Positions 44,422-52,716 of a stretch of DNA of 64,000 bases are shown piece by piece (within the stretch, counting starts at the first letter, position 1; each line of letters opens with the position of its first letter). A program made the translations under genes and the position numbers. The DNA is from Faecalibacterium prausnitzii. GTDB taxonomy: Bacteria > Bacillota > Clostridia > Oscillospirales > Ruminococcaceae. Where the stretch lies: NCBI RefSeq assembly GCF_003287405.1, contig NZ_PRLD01000003.1, forward strand, positions 186,001 to 250,000, read 5' to 3'. Below the pieces are notes generated by a model, which worked only from the letters and a program-made list of their open reading frames with translations, searched no databases and had not been told where the DNA came from.

Positions 44422-46419
44422 ATGAGCGAACACAAAACATTTTATATCACCACCCCTATCTATTACCCCAGCGATAAGCTGCATATCGGCCACAGCTACA
44501 CCACCGTGGCCTGCGATGCGCTGGCCCGCTTTAAGCGGATGCAGGGCTACGACGTCATGTTCCTGACCGGCACCGATGAGCACGGCCAGAAGATCCAGGA
44601 TAAGGCCGCCGATGCCGGCGTCACCCCCAAGGAGTATGTGGACAAGATCGTTGCTACCGTCAAGGATCTGTGGAAGCTGCTGGACGTCAGCTACGATCGC
44701 TTTATCCGTACCACCGACGACTACCACATGGAAAGCTGCCAGAAGATCTTCACCAAGCTGTACGAGCAGGGCGATATCTACAAGGGCGAGTACATCGGCC
44801 ACTACTGCAAGCCCTGTGAGAGCTTCTGGACCGACAGCCAGTTGGTGGACGGCAAGTGCCCGGACTGCGGCCGCGAGGTCTACGATGCCCACGAGGAGGC
44901 CTACTTCTTCAAGACCAGTAAGTACGCTGACCGCCTGCTGAAGCTCTATGAGGAGAACCCCCAGTTCATCCAGCCCGAGAGCCGCAAGAATGAGATGATC
45001 GCCTTTATCAAGCAGGGCCTGCAGGACACCTGCGTATCCCGTACCTCGGTCAAGTGGGGCATCCCCGTGCCCTTCGACCCCAAGCACACCATGTACGTCT
45101 GGGTCGATGCTCTGAGCAACTATATCTCCGCACTGGGCTACGGCAACGAGACTTATCATGATTACGATAAGTTCTGGCCGGCCGACCTGCACATGGTGGG
45201 CAAGGAAATCCTGCGCTTCCACACCATCTTGTGGCCTGCCATGCTGATGGCACTGGATCTGCCCCTGCCTAAGCGGGTGTTCGGCCACGGTTGGCTGCTG
45301 ATGAACGGCGGCAAGATGTCCAAGTCTGTGGGCAACGTGGTGGATCCCGTCATCCTGTGCGACCGCTACGGCGTGGACGCCATCCGCTACTTCCTGCTGC
45401 GCGAGATTCCCTTCGGCAACGACGGTATGTTCACCAACGAGGCACTGATCAACCGCATCAACAGCGATCTGGCCAACGACTTGGGCAACCTGCTCAGCCG
45501 TACCGTGGCCATGTGCGAAAAGTACTTCGGCGGCACTGTGCATAACGTGGCCGGTACCGAGGCCATCGACACCGAGCTGGAGACCATGGTCAGCGCGCTG
45601 ACCGCCAAGGTCACTGCCGATATGGATGACCTGACCATCCCGCAGGCGCTGATGGAGATCTTTGCGGTCATCCAGCGCGCCAACAAGTATATCGATGAGA
45701 CCGCACCCTGGGCACTGGCAAAGGACGAAGCCAACAAGCAGCGTCTGGAGAGCGTGCTGTACCACCTGTGCGAGGCACTGCGCGTGTGCGGCATCCTGCT
45801 GAACGCCTACCTGCCCACCACCGCCCCCAAGATGATGGAGCAGCTGGGTCTGGATGCTTCCGCACTGGATCTGACCAAGACCACCTACGGCGCACAGCAG
45901 ACCTACACCGTGCACAAGGGCGAGGCACTGTTCCCCCGCATTGACGTGGCTAAGGAGATCGCCCACCTGAAAGAAGAGGACGAGAAGCGCAAGGCCGCTG
46001 CCGCTGCTGCCAACAAGGCCAAGGAGGAAGCCGAGAAGAAGGCTGCCGCCCCCGCAGAGGAGAGCACCGTGGACTTTACCCACGAGGAAGAGATCGACTT
46101 TGACACCTTCTGCAAGGTGGAACTGCGTGTGGCTGAGGTGCGCGCCTGCGAGAACCTGAAGGAGAGCAAGAAGCTGCTGCACCTCACCGTCTTTGACGGT
46201 GAGCGGGAGCGCTGCATCCTGTCCGGCATTGCCAAGTGGTTTAAGCCGGAGGATCTCATTGGCAAAAAGCTGGGCATCGTGTGCAATCTGGCACCCCGTC
46301 CCATGCTCAAGGGCAAGTACGTCAGCGAGGGCATGATCTTTGCTGCCGACACCGCCGACGGTGGCTGCTCCATTGCCTTCTACGGCGACGATACCCCCGT
46401 GGGCAGCCGCATCCATTAA
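44422..46419 (+). CDS. metG: Methionine-tRNA ligase with C-terminal tRNA-binding domain
   Basis: Class I synthetase, 665 residues: HIGHSYTT (HIGH motif, near residue 21), one CxxC knuckle pair (CKPC ... CPDC), GKMSKSVGN (KMSKS) near 300, a helical anticodon-binding domain, a charged Ala/Lys/Glu linker (about 510-550) and a C-terminal tRNA_bind (Arc1p-like) domain (about 560-665). A complete, typical enzyme. It starts 32 bases after the T-box terminator and heads an operon with an EamA transporter and tatD. Confidence 0.97.
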   Translation: MSEHKTFYITTPIYYPSDKLHIGHSYTTVACDALARFKRMQGYDVMFLTGTDEHGQKIQDKAADAGVTPKEYVDKIVATVKDLWKLLDVSYDRFIRTTDDYHMESCQKIFTKLYEQGDIYKGEYIGHYCKPCESFWTDSQLVDGKCPDCGREVYDAHEEAYFFKTSKYADRLLKLYEENPQFIQPESRKNEMIAFIKQGLQDTCVSRTSVKWGIPVPFDPKHTMYVWVDALSNYISALGYGNETYHDYDKFWPADLHMVGKEILRFHTILWPAMLMALDLPLPKRVFGHGWLLMNGGKMSKSVGNVVDPVILCDRYGVDAIRYFLLREIPFGNDGMFTNEALINRINSDLANDLGNLLSRTVAMCEKYFGGTVHNVAGTEAIDTELETMVSALTAKVTADMDDLTIPQALMEIFAVIQRANKYIDETAPWALAKDEANKQRLESVLYHLCEALRVCGILLNAYLPTTAPKMMEQLGLDASALDLTKTTYGAQQTYTVHKGEALFPRIDVAKEIAHLKEEDEKRKAAAAAANKAKEEAEKKAAAPAEESTVDFTHEEEIDFDTFCKVELRVAEVRACENLKESKKLLHLTVFDGERERCILSGIAKWFKPEDLIGKKLGIVCNLAPRPMLKGKYVSEGMIFAADTADGGCSIAFYGDDTPVGSRIH

Positions 46420-46431
46420 GTGAGGAGCACC

Positions 46432-47391
46432 ATGTCTGATAATACAGCCGTCCGTGCGGCAAAGCTGGATAAGATCTTCGGTACGCCGGTGTGTGCCGTG
46501 CTGCTGGCTATTTTCTGCAATGTCCTGTGGGGCTCGGCCTTTCCGTTCATCAAGCTGGGCTACCGCCTGTTCTCCATCGACTCCGGCAACACGGCCTCCA
46601 TCTTCTGCTTTGCAGGGGTGCGGTTCATGCTGGGCAGCGTGCTGGTGCTGCTGGGCAGCATCCTGCTGCAGGGAAAAGCACCCCGCCTGCCCCGGGGCAG
46701 GGTGGCAGCCGAGTGCTGCGCGCTGGGTCTGTGGCAGACCACGGCGCAGTATGCGTTCTACTATATCGCCGTGGCCATGCTCACCGGCGCGTTTGGCGGC
46801 ATTCTGAACAGCACCCAGAGCTTTCTGGGCGTCATCTTTGCCCACTTTATTTATGGCAATGCGGACCGCATGACCCCGGCAAAAACGCTGGGCTGTGCTG
46901 TGGGCTTTGCGGGTGTGCTCATCGGCACCCTTGGCAACCACGGCAGCGGCAGCGGCTGGGGCGTGTTCTGCATGATGGCGGCGACCGTCATCTTCACTCT
47001 GTCCGGCCCGTGGAACAAGTCGGTCACCAAAAAGGCCGACAGCTTTGCCGTCTGCTTTCTGAACCTGTTTGTGGGCGGGTTGGCGCTGTTTGTGCTGGGT
47101 ACCGTTATGGGCGGGCGTCTCCATGTGCAAAGCGCTCTGGCTGCGGTGGTCATGCTGTATCTGGCCTTCATCTGCGGTGCAGGCTATATCCTGTGGGCAC
47201 TGCTGATGAAAAACAACCCGGTCAGCCGCATCGCCATCTTTGGTTTTGTCAACCCGGTGGTCAACGTGCTGCTGAGCGCCGTGCTCAACGGCGAGCCGCT
47301 GTTCCGCTGGCAGTATCTGGCGGCGCTGGTGTTCGTGTGCGTGGGCATCTGGCTGGTGAATAAAGCCCCTGCCCAAAAGGAGAAGGTATGA
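46432..47391 (+). CDS. EamA/DMT family transporter
   Basis: Ten-helix drug/metabolite transporter of 319 residues, built as two EamA repeats: FCNVLWGSAFPFIKLGY in the first and NNPVSRIAIFGFVNPVVNVLLS in the second. The ATG at 46432 has GAGGAG upstream. Being in the T-box metG operon, it could move methionine or a related metabolite, an inference from context only. Its stop overlaps the tatD start (ATGA). Confidence 0.85.
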   Translation: MSDNTAVRAAKLDKIFGTPVCAVLLAIFCNVLWGSAFPFIKLGYRLFSIDSGNTASIFCFAGVRFMLGSVLVLLGSILLQGKAPRLPRGRVAAECCALGLWQTTAQYAFYYIAVAMLTGAFGGILNSTQSFLGVIFAHFIYGNADRMTPAKTLGCAVGFAGVLIGTLGNHGSGSGWGVFCMMAATVIFTLSGPWNKSVTKKADSFAVCFLNLFVGGLALFVLGTVMGGRLHVQSALAAVVMLYLAFICGAGYILWALLMKNNPVSRIAIFGFVNPVVNVLLSAVLNGEPLFRWQYLAALVFVCVGIWLVNKAPAQKEKV

Positions 47392-48203
47392 CCGGACCTA
47401 TTTTTGACACCCACGCTCATTACAGTTCCCGCGCCTTTGACGCCGACCGCTTTGCTCTGCTAGACAGCCTGCCCGGCAAAGGTGTGGTAGGTGTGTGCGA
47501 GCAGGCCACCCACTCCGGGGATGCGCCCCGGGTGCTGGAGCTGGCACACCGCTACCCGTGGGTGGTGGCAGCCATTGGCATCCACCCGGAAAGCCTGCTG
47601 CCCGCTGCCGATTGCGGCGAGGACGGCCCCGCGCCCACGGTGTCGGTGTACGGCGGCGATTGGGCTGCTGAGATGCAGGCGCTGATGCCCTACTACAACG
47701 ACCCCAAGGTGGTGGCGGTAGGGGAGTGCGGGCTGGACTACCACTGGCCTGTGCCCAAGGACGCCCAGCTGGCGCTGTTTGAAGCCGAGATCCGGCTGGC
47801 GCTGGAACTGGATAAGCCCATCATCGTGCACGACCGGCAGGCGCACGCAGACGTCTACGCGCTGCTCAAAAAGTACCGTCCCAAGGGCATCGTACACTGC
47901 TATTCCGGCAGCGCCGAGGATGCTGTGCAGCTGGCGGCGCAGGGGCTGTATATCGGCTTTGGCGGTGCCTGCACCTTCAATGGTGCCAAGCGCGCAGCCA
48001 AGGCCATCGAAGCCCTGCCGCTGGACGCCATCGTGCTGGAGACCGACTGCCCCTACATGGCACCGGAGCCGGTGCGCGGCACCCGCTGCGACAGCTCCCT
48101 CATCCGCTATGTGGGTGCATACATCGCCCAGCGCAAGGCGCTGGAGCCGGAAGAGGTGTTCCGCACCACCGCCGCAAACGCCCGCCGGGTGTTCGGGCTG
48201 TAA
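47388..48203 (+). CDS. tatD: TatD family metal-dependent hydrolase
   Basis: A 271-residue TIM-barrel DNase/amidohydrolase: DTHAHYSS (metal-binding His pair), GIHPES, GECGLDYHW, PIIVHDRQAHAD, HCYSGSAEDA and LETDCPYMAPEP, all catalytic signature stretches of the TatD family. The metG-tatD association is common in Firmicutes. A short Ala/Pro-rich insertion is seen around residues 70-90. Confidence 0.92.
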   Translation: MTGPIFDTHAHYSSRAFDADRFALLDSLPGKGVVGVCEQATHSGDAPRVLELAHRYPWVVAAIGIHPESLLPAADCGEDGPAPTVSVYGGDWAAEMQALMPYYNDPKVVAVGECGLDYHWPVPKDAQLALFEAEIRLALELDKPIIVHDRQAHADVYALLKKYRPKGIVHCYSGSAEDAVQLAAQGLYIGFGGACTFNGAKRAAKAIEALPLDAIVLETDCPYMAPEPVRGTRCDSSLIRYVGAYIAQRKALEPEEVFRTTAANARRVFGL

Positions 48204-48292
48204 CTGTTTTCCGCAGGTCGCGGGGCAAAGCGCTCCGCTTCTGAATAAAAAGCTGATATTTTTAAACCGATAAGAATAAGGAGATCACTATT

Positions 48293-48526
48293 ATGAAGGC
48301 ACGCATTCCCAAACACCGCGAGTTCATCATCAACTTCCCTGACAGCATCGACCAGAACAAGGCCAACGAGGGCTGGGCAAAGCTGCAGCAGATCGTGGAG
48401 GACTACAAGAAGGCACACAACGGCGCTTCTGTTTACGCTCCCACCTTCATCGAGGACTGCGAGCCCGAGGTCAAGAAGCTGCAGGAAGAGTACGGCTTTG
48501 AGTACACCGTGGAGTTCGTTCAGTAA
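48293..48526 (+). CDS. Small conserved-looking protein, unknown function
   Basis: A 77-residue acidic soluble protein with balanced composition, IPKHREFIINFPDSIDQNKA at the start and a helical middle. Codon bias is strong (preferred codons throughout), AAGGAG lies upstream, and a perfect terminator follows, so it is very probably real and well expressed. I do not recognise a family. Confidence 0.7.
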   Translation: MKARIPKHREFIINFPDSIDQNKANEGWAKLQQIVEDYKKAHNGASVYAPTFIEDCEPEVKKLQEEYGFEYTVEFVQ

Positions 48527-48549
48527 GTTCAGTATTGCCTGATAGTAAA

Positions 48550-48585
48550 AGGGTCATTGCACAAACCGTGCAATGACCCTTTTTG
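48550..48585 (+). terminator. Terminator after the 77-residue protein gene
   Basis: A perfect 13-bp stem (48550-48562 with 48568-48580, AGGGTCATTGCAC), loop AAACC, then a T-run. Confidence 0.9.
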
Positions 48586-48607
48586 CGTAAGTTCATCCCA
48601 TAAAATA

Positions 48608-48639
48608 GCATACCGGAGCGTCCGCAGACGTCCCGTATT
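48608..48639 (-). repeat. Repeat B, degenerate copy (after the Dabb gene)
   Basis: Loop CCGCAG (48622-48627) with left arm GCATACCGGAGCGT (48608-48621). The right arm ACGTCCCGTATT has lost bases so pairing is broken in the middle. It overlaps the 3' end of the minus-strand Dabb gene. Confidence 0.5.
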
Positions 48640-48940
48640 AAACCTCGTAGTCCAGACAGACGCGGTTTTTGTAGTAGGGGCGCACCTTGCTGTTTGCCAC
48701 TGCCACATGCGCCGGGTGGGTGGAGTAGCCCTTGAGCGCCTCGGCGCTCTCAAAGGTGGTATCCAGCATCAGGTCGGCGTTGGAGGAGGGGAGCGCATCA
48801 ATGTTGACATGGATGTCCACAAGCCCCGGAATCTTGCCGGAAAGGTTTTCCAGCCCCTCTTTGATGCCAGCCTTGACGGCGGATTTTTCCTCGGCGGACA
48901 GCTCGTCCTTCAGCTGCCAGAGAATAACGTGCTTGACCAT
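48638..48940 (-). CDS. Dabb family stress-response alpha/beta-barrel protein
   Basis: A 100-residue dimeric ferredoxin-like barrel protein: MVKHVILWQLKDELSAEEK, IPGLVDIHVNIDALPSSNADLMLDTTFES and HPAHVAVANSKVRPYYKNRVCLDYEV regions are typical of the family (Pfam Dabb), e.g. the YxxHPxH-like TH-P-AH segment. The biochemical role is unclear in most members. The ATG at 48940 has GGAGG 9 bases upstream. Confidence 0.88.
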   Translation of the reverse strand: MVKHVILWQLKDELSAEEKSAVKAGIKEGLENLSGKIPGLVDIHVNIDALPSSNADLMLDTTFESAEALKGYSTHPAHVAVANSKVRPYYKNRVCLDYEV

Positions 48941-49013
48941 AACAAAAAACCTCCTGCGTTTTTTCTCATTGTAACAGGGCGAGAAAGAATCCGCAAGAGG
49001 AAACAGGAAAGTC

Positions 49014-49235
49014 TTATGTGGGCGCGAACAGCAGCACCACCAAAAGCACAGCACAGAGCACTGAAACTACGATGCCCTCCAACCGGGTCAGCCGGATGTA
49101 CTCCTCCGTAGGTTCGGGCACCTGCGTATACCGCCCACGGGAACGCAAGGCAATGGCATCCTCCGGCTGCAGCGCCATAAAAATACCGAACCCGATGCCG
49201 AAAAGCGCGACCAAGATCGATAAGATGACTTCCAT
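49014..49235 (-). CDS. Small membrane protein
   Basis: A 73-residue protein with two hydrophobic segments (about 4-22 and 52-71) joined by a polar loop (RSRGRYTQVPEPTEEYIRLT). The hairpin topology is clear, but the family is not recognised with confidence. Last of three adjacent minus-strand membrane protein genes, 9 bases after the previous stop. Confidence 0.6.
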   Translation of the reverse strand: MEVILSILVALFGIGFGIFMALQPEDAIALRSRGRYTQVPEPTEEYIRLTRLEGIVVSVLCAVLLVVLLFAPT

Positions 49236-49244
49236 GGAAAACCC

Positions 49245-49556
49245 TCACTTTTTGTTTTTGTCGTCCCTGCTCAGGGTATAGCACAGATGTGAGATCAGCA
49301 GAGCAGCACTGAACACGAGCGCCGCCACCATCAAAATAGAGCGTAGCGGCTCTACTCTAGGTAGAAAAATGTTGACCAGATAGAGTGCACCGCAAAGGAG
49401 CGACAGGATGCCGAAGGGTCTGTGGAAGTGGTTCTTTTCGTCCTCACTGCTCCAGCCAGTGCCGGTGCCATTGTAAAGGTCCCGGATGCCGCGGTATAAA
49501 AACAATACGCCCAGTGCTGCGTTCAGCCAGGCTGAAGTGGAAAGGTTCAGGTTCAT
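49245..49556 (-). CDS. Small membrane protein, three hydrophobic segments
   Basis: A 103-residue protein with hydrophobic stretches near 8-25, 47-66 and 74-95, and a charged first loop (GWSSEDEKNHFHRP). The ATG at 49556 follows GGGAGG with a long spacer; an upstream ATG (49610) would overlap the preceding gene by 29 bases. Function unknown. Confidence 0.55.
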   Translation of the reverse strand: MNLNLSTSAWLNAALGVLFLYRGIRDLYNGTGTGWSSEDEKNHFHRPFGILSLLCGALYLVNIFLPRVEPLRSILMVAALVFSAALLISHLCYTLSRDDKNKK

Positions 49557-49581
49557 ATAGTTGTACTTGCCTCCCGGCGGC

Positions 49582-49899
49582 TCAATCCGCGCTGTGCTCC
49601 CAGATTTCATACAGGATCAGGTAGATCACATCAACGATGACTGTAATGGTGCGTACCCCGTTGCTCAGGGTAGGGAAGTTGCCCAGAAACTGCGAAGAAG
49701 CAAGAACCATTGCGTTGAAGATCTCCCACACGCCGTTTTTCTTCTGCCACATGGCGCGGTATTCCGGGTCGCGGTCATATTGGTTGAAAAAGGTGTGGAT
49801 CAGCGGGTCTTTGCCCTGCAAGTCGCGGATGCCCATCCACAGTGCCACAAGGCAGAACAAAAGCTCGATAATGTTGTACCAGCCAAACGCCAGCTGCAT
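49582..49899 (-). CDS. Small membrane protein, unknown function
   Basis: A 105-residue protein with membrane segments near 8-24 and 75-98 flanking a soluble helical region (PLIHTFFNQYDRDPEYRAMWQKKNG). The ATG at 49899 has GGGAGG 8 bases upstream; a GTG three codons earlier overlaps this site. First of the three-gene minus-strand set. Not recognised. Confidence 0.6.
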   Translation of the reverse strand: MQLAFGWYNIIELLFCLVALWMGIRDLQGKDPLIHTFFNQYDRDPEYRAMWQKKNGVWEIFNAMVLASSQFLGNFPTLSNGVRTITVIVDVIYLILYEIWEHSAD

Positions 49900-50020
49900 A
49901 AAATGCACCTCCCATCTTTTACCATATTATAACATAGGGGGACGAAAACACAAGGACGCTATTCAACCTTCCTGCGCAAATTTTGCATAAATTGCGCATC
50001 AACTATTTGTTGAAACAACA

Positions 50021-50069
50021 TAAAATAAAACCAGCCGGACGAGGCGGTTGCAAGCCCTCGTCCGGCTGG
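50021..50069 (-). terminator. Terminator of the minus-strand mini-ORF transcription unit
   Basis: A perfect 14-bp stem (CCAGCCGGACGAGG, 50031-50044, with its complement 50056-50069), followed on the minus strand by TTTTATTTTA. The upstream sequence on that strand (50074-50590) has no full-length gene. Confidence 0.8.
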
Positions 50070-50073
50070 ATAC

Positions 50074-50589
50074 TTACTTCTTCGGAGTCATAAGCCTCTT
50101 CTCCTTGGTGACCTCATTTTCGGAATACGGGTTTCATAGGGTGACTCTCCTTAGAAACGTTTCTTCAGAATTTAGGTGCTTTACAAGGGGATGAAAATCA
50201 ACTGTACATTGGACTGACCCTTTTCTCAACTGTTGGACTGCGGCAAACGGTTCATGAGGATGAATTTCATATTACCACATTCTTTCGAGTTAGATTTGCA
50301 AGGGAAGCGTCTTACTTAGTACATTGGTAGAACTCCTTTTCAGCTATTCAAATAAGGTTCTCCGGATCATTGATACTTTCATAAGAATCATCTCCAGCGG
50401 ATCTATCTGAACGCTCTGGGGAAGAATTGAATCGACAGGTTGTCGTGTTATCGCATTATTGATGCTCAAGACCGGCTCTGTTTTTGTGTTTTTATACGGG
50501 GGAAACATCCCGTTTGTGGTGAGCCTCTATTTTGCTTCTCAGCGAACCCCGACAGCCTGTCCCTGCTGTGCGGGTTCCATATCAACCAT
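50074..50589 (-). other. Gene-poor transcribed region with several tiny ORFs
   Basis: Between a good minus-strand promoter and a strong terminator lie only very short ORFs, each with an SD site 8-9 bases before ATG: MVDMEPAQQGQAVGVR (50589-50539), MY (50324-50316), MYS (50209-50198), MKPVFRK (50137-50114) and MTPKK (50091-50074). Protein-like stretches without starts occur at 50455-50348 (ending SINDPENLI) and 50271-50134 (EIHPHEPFAAVQQLRKG ...). The region has lower GC than its surroundings. It is either a decayed small operon, perhaps from a mobile element, or a regulatory RNA with leader peptides. Confidence 0.45.
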
Positions 50590-50671
50590 CGGTCTTCGCT
50601 CCTTTCTTCTTAAAGTCAGCGGGAGTAACTCTCTTTTGAGCTTCTGCTGTACTTCTCTGGTTTCTGGCTTA

Positions 50672-50700
50672 ATTATACAGGAAGATGCACGTTTTGTCTA
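50672..50700 (-). promoter_or_regulatory. Promoter of the mini-ORF unit
   Basis: Minus strand TAGACA (50700-50695), a 17-base spacer and TATAAT (50677-50672), 83 bases upstream of the first small ORF. Confidence 0.7.
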
Positions 50701-50835
50701 TTGGCAGACCGCACAAAGAAAAGATTTTGTTTTTGTGCAATGTTAAAACCTGCAGCGGTGCGGAAAAATTGCCCAGAAGTTCCGGGCCGTTCGTGAAGGA
50801 TTTTTCACAAAAGGGGAGAAAGTGCCCGCAAGGTA

Positions 50836-50864
50836 TTATGCACCAGTTCTATTTGTGCTAAAAT
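50836..50864 (+). promoter_or_regulatory. Promoter of the DUF2798 gene
   Basis: TTATGC (50836-50841), a 17-base spacer and TAAAAT (50859-50864) with a TG extension (TGCTAAAAT). Confidence 0.6.
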
Positions 50865-50887
50865 AGCGTCAATGAATGGTAGTCGCC

Positions 50888-50927
50888 GCCGCCCCGCGAG
50901 ATGAAAGTTTCGCGGGGCGGCTTTTTT
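50888..50927 (+). terminator. Leader terminator upstream of the DUF2798 gene
   Basis: A perfect 12-bp stem GCCGCCCCGCGA (50888-50899) with TCGCGGGGCGGC (50910-50921) and T6. It lies between the promoter and the start codon at 50971, so transcription would stop after about 55 bases unless relieved: attenuation or a small RNA. Confidence 0.7.
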
Positions 50928-50970
50928 GCGGCAAAAATTTGCATAAAAAAGAAACGGAGAATCAATCAAA

Positions 50971-51435
50971 ATGCCTAAAACTTTACCGGAACGCATCTTC
51001 TTTACCATTGTCATGGCCGCTATCATGGTCTATGGCATGATCGTCTACAATGTGGCGTTGAACACAAACGGCGTGACCAATGCTACTTTTGTTATGGCTC
51101 TGCACGAAATGCCGATCATGGTGCCGGTGGCCTTTGTGCTGGAATTTTTTGTGGTGGAAAAGCTGGCCACAAAGCTGGCATTCCTGTTTATGCGCCCCAC
51201 AGACCGCCCGCAGTTCATCACCTACGCCATCTCGCTGATGATCGTGTGCATCATGTGCCCGGTGATGAGCCTGGTCGCAACGCTGCTGTTCAAAGAGCCG
51301 AGCTTTGGGATGTGGGTACATACTTGGGGCTGCAATATGCCCATGGCGCTGTGCTGGCAGATGCTATACTGCGGCCCGCTTGCCCGTGCCATCTTCCGGC
51401 TGGTGTTCCGCCACGGGGAAAAGCAGACCGCGTAA
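50971..51435 (+). CDS. DUF2798 family membrane protein
   Basis: A 154-residue four-helix membrane protein built of two similar halves: RIFFTIVMAAIMVYGMIVYN ... FVLEFFVVEKLATKLAF and AISLMIVCIMCPVMSLVATLLF ... LVFRHGEK, the DUF2798 pattern with polar ends. The role of the family is unknown. The start is the ATG at 50971. It sits behind a leader terminator. The 51440-51738 stretch that follows is AT-rich with no supported gene. Confidence 0.75.
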   Translation: MPKTLPERIFFTIVMAAIMVYGMIVYNVALNTNGVTNATFVMALHEMPIMVPVAFVLEFFVVEKLATKLAFLFMRPTDRPQFITYAISLMIVCIMCPVMSLVATLLFKEPSFGMWVHTWGCNMPMALCWQMLYCGPLARAIFRLVFRHGEKQTA

Positions 51436-51738
51436 GGTGGTTGCCTGCGATTCTATAATAAATATGTATAAGGAATATACATAAGATGCTGCCCAAACAT
51501 ACCGGGGAAGATACCTATACGTTTTTTATATACCTGATATATAAAAGCTATACGGTACGGCTATTTTTGCGGAAATATTTCCAAAAACCGGCAGAATGCG
51601 CCTGCAAAGCACTGGAAAGATCCAAGAAAGTTGTACAGATTATATGCTTTTTTAACTTGCAATTGTGCACCCTGTACAACAGTTTTGTTTTGTCGGTGCA
51701 ATGCTACCGGGTAAAATGTAGAATGTGCACAAATACCC

Positions 51739-51767
51739 TTGCCAATTTTGTGCAATCGTACTATTAT
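51739..51767 (+). promoter_or_regulatory. Promoter of the ATP synthase operon
   Basis: TTGCCA (51739-51744), a 17-base spacer and TATTAT (51762-51767), leaving a 5' leader of about 220 bases. Confidence 0.65.
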
Positions 51768-51802
51768 ACACAACGAAAAAAGACGAAACCGACAAAGAAA
51801 GG

Positions 51803-51846
51803 GGAGGGCGCAGACAGCATTCAGGCAGCGCCTTCCTTGCTTTTTT
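51803..51846 (+). terminator. Leader terminator in front of atpB
   Basis: Stem GGAGGGCGC (51803-51811) with GCGCCTTCC (51828-51836), one G-U pair, followed by TTGCTTTTTT. It lies about 70 bases after the predicted transcription start and 145 bases before atpB, so it is placed as an attenuator. Confidence 0.6.
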
Positions 51847-51991
51847 CACGGTGCACAGTCTTTTCTTCGCGCGATAAGAAGGTGTGAAGGGGCGCGGAGC
51901 AAAGGTGTGCGGCAGATCCTTGACCGTGGGACTGCCGCAGACCCGGCTCCCGCCCGCAAGCCCCTATCCCTGCAGGAAGGAGGAAAAGCAA

Positions 51992-52675
51992 ATGAATAAA
52001 TTGACGCAGGCTCTGATGGAAGAGCTTACCGTGGAGTATGTCAAGGTCGGCTCGCTGCAGATCCCGGAATCGGTGGTCATCAGCTGGGTGATCATGTTGC
52101 TGCTGGTGGTGGGCTCCATCCTGCTTACCCGCAACCTGAAGGTGGATCACATCAGCAAGCGTCAGGCAGCACTGGAAGCGCTGTACTCCCTTGGCAAAAA
52201 CTTCTTTGAAGGGTTGCTGGGCAAGGAGGGCAGCCGCTATGTGCCCTACCTGATGACCGTGGCGCTGTACATTGCCTGCTCCAACGTGATCGGTGTGTTC
52301 GGCGTAAAGCCCCCCACAAAGGATCTGGACGTGACCGCTGCGCTGGCGCTGATGAGCATCGTGCTCATCGAGTATGCAGGCGTTCGCGCCCGGGGCGGCG
52401 CGGGCTTTCTCAAGAGCCTTGCAGCCCCTACCCCCATCATGACCCCTATGAACATCCTCGAGATCGCCATTCGCCCCACCAGTCTGTGTATGCGACTGTT
52501 CGGCAACGTGCTGGGCGCGTTCGTTATTATGGAACTGCTCAAGCTGGTGGTGCCGGTGTTCGTCCCGGCGGTGTTCAGCTTGTATTTTGACCTGTTCGAT
52601 GGTCTGATCCAGACCTATGTTTTCGTGTTCCTGACCGCACTGTTCATGAAAGAGAGCATCGGCGGCGAGGAATAA
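51992..52675 (+). CDS. atpB: ATP synthase subunit a
   Basis: Membrane stator channel of the Fo sector, 227 residues. Shows PTPIMTPMNILEIAIRP, then SLCMRLFGNVLGAF with the essential Arg (residue about 170) facing the c-ring, and a final hydrophobic hairpin QTYVFVFLTALFMKESIGGEE. The ATG at 51992 has AAGGAGGAAAAG upstream; an open frame further upstream has no support. First gene of the operon; no atpI is visible. Confidence 0.95.
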   Translation: MNKLTQALMEELTVEYVKVGSLQIPESVVISWVIMLLLVVGSILLTRNLKVDHISKRQAALEALYSLGKNFFEGLLGKEGSRYVPYLMTVALYIACSNVIGVFGVKPPTKDLDVTAALALMSIVLIEYAGVRARGGAGFLKSLAAPTPIMTPMNILEIAIRPTSLCMRLFGNVLGAFVIMELLKLVVPVFVPAVFSLYFDLFDGLIQTYVFVFLTALFMKESIGGEE

Positions 52676-52716
52676 ACAACAAATTTTAAAACTGTAATTA
52701 CAAAGGAGATAGAACT

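Noticed and set aside
44335-47376. 1013-codon minus-strand open frame opposite metG and the EamA gene
   Set aside because: Antisense shadow without RBS or recognisable domain; sense genes are certain.
50459-50746. 95-codon plus-strand ORF in the gene-poor patch
   Set aside because: No RBS, odd composition, and it runs antisense across a good minus-strand promoter and a small ORF with a strong SD.
51486-51887. 133-codon plus-strand ORF upstream of atpB
   Set aside because: Spans the ATP synthase promoter and leader terminator, has no RBS and has a composition typical of AT-rich intergenic DNA.
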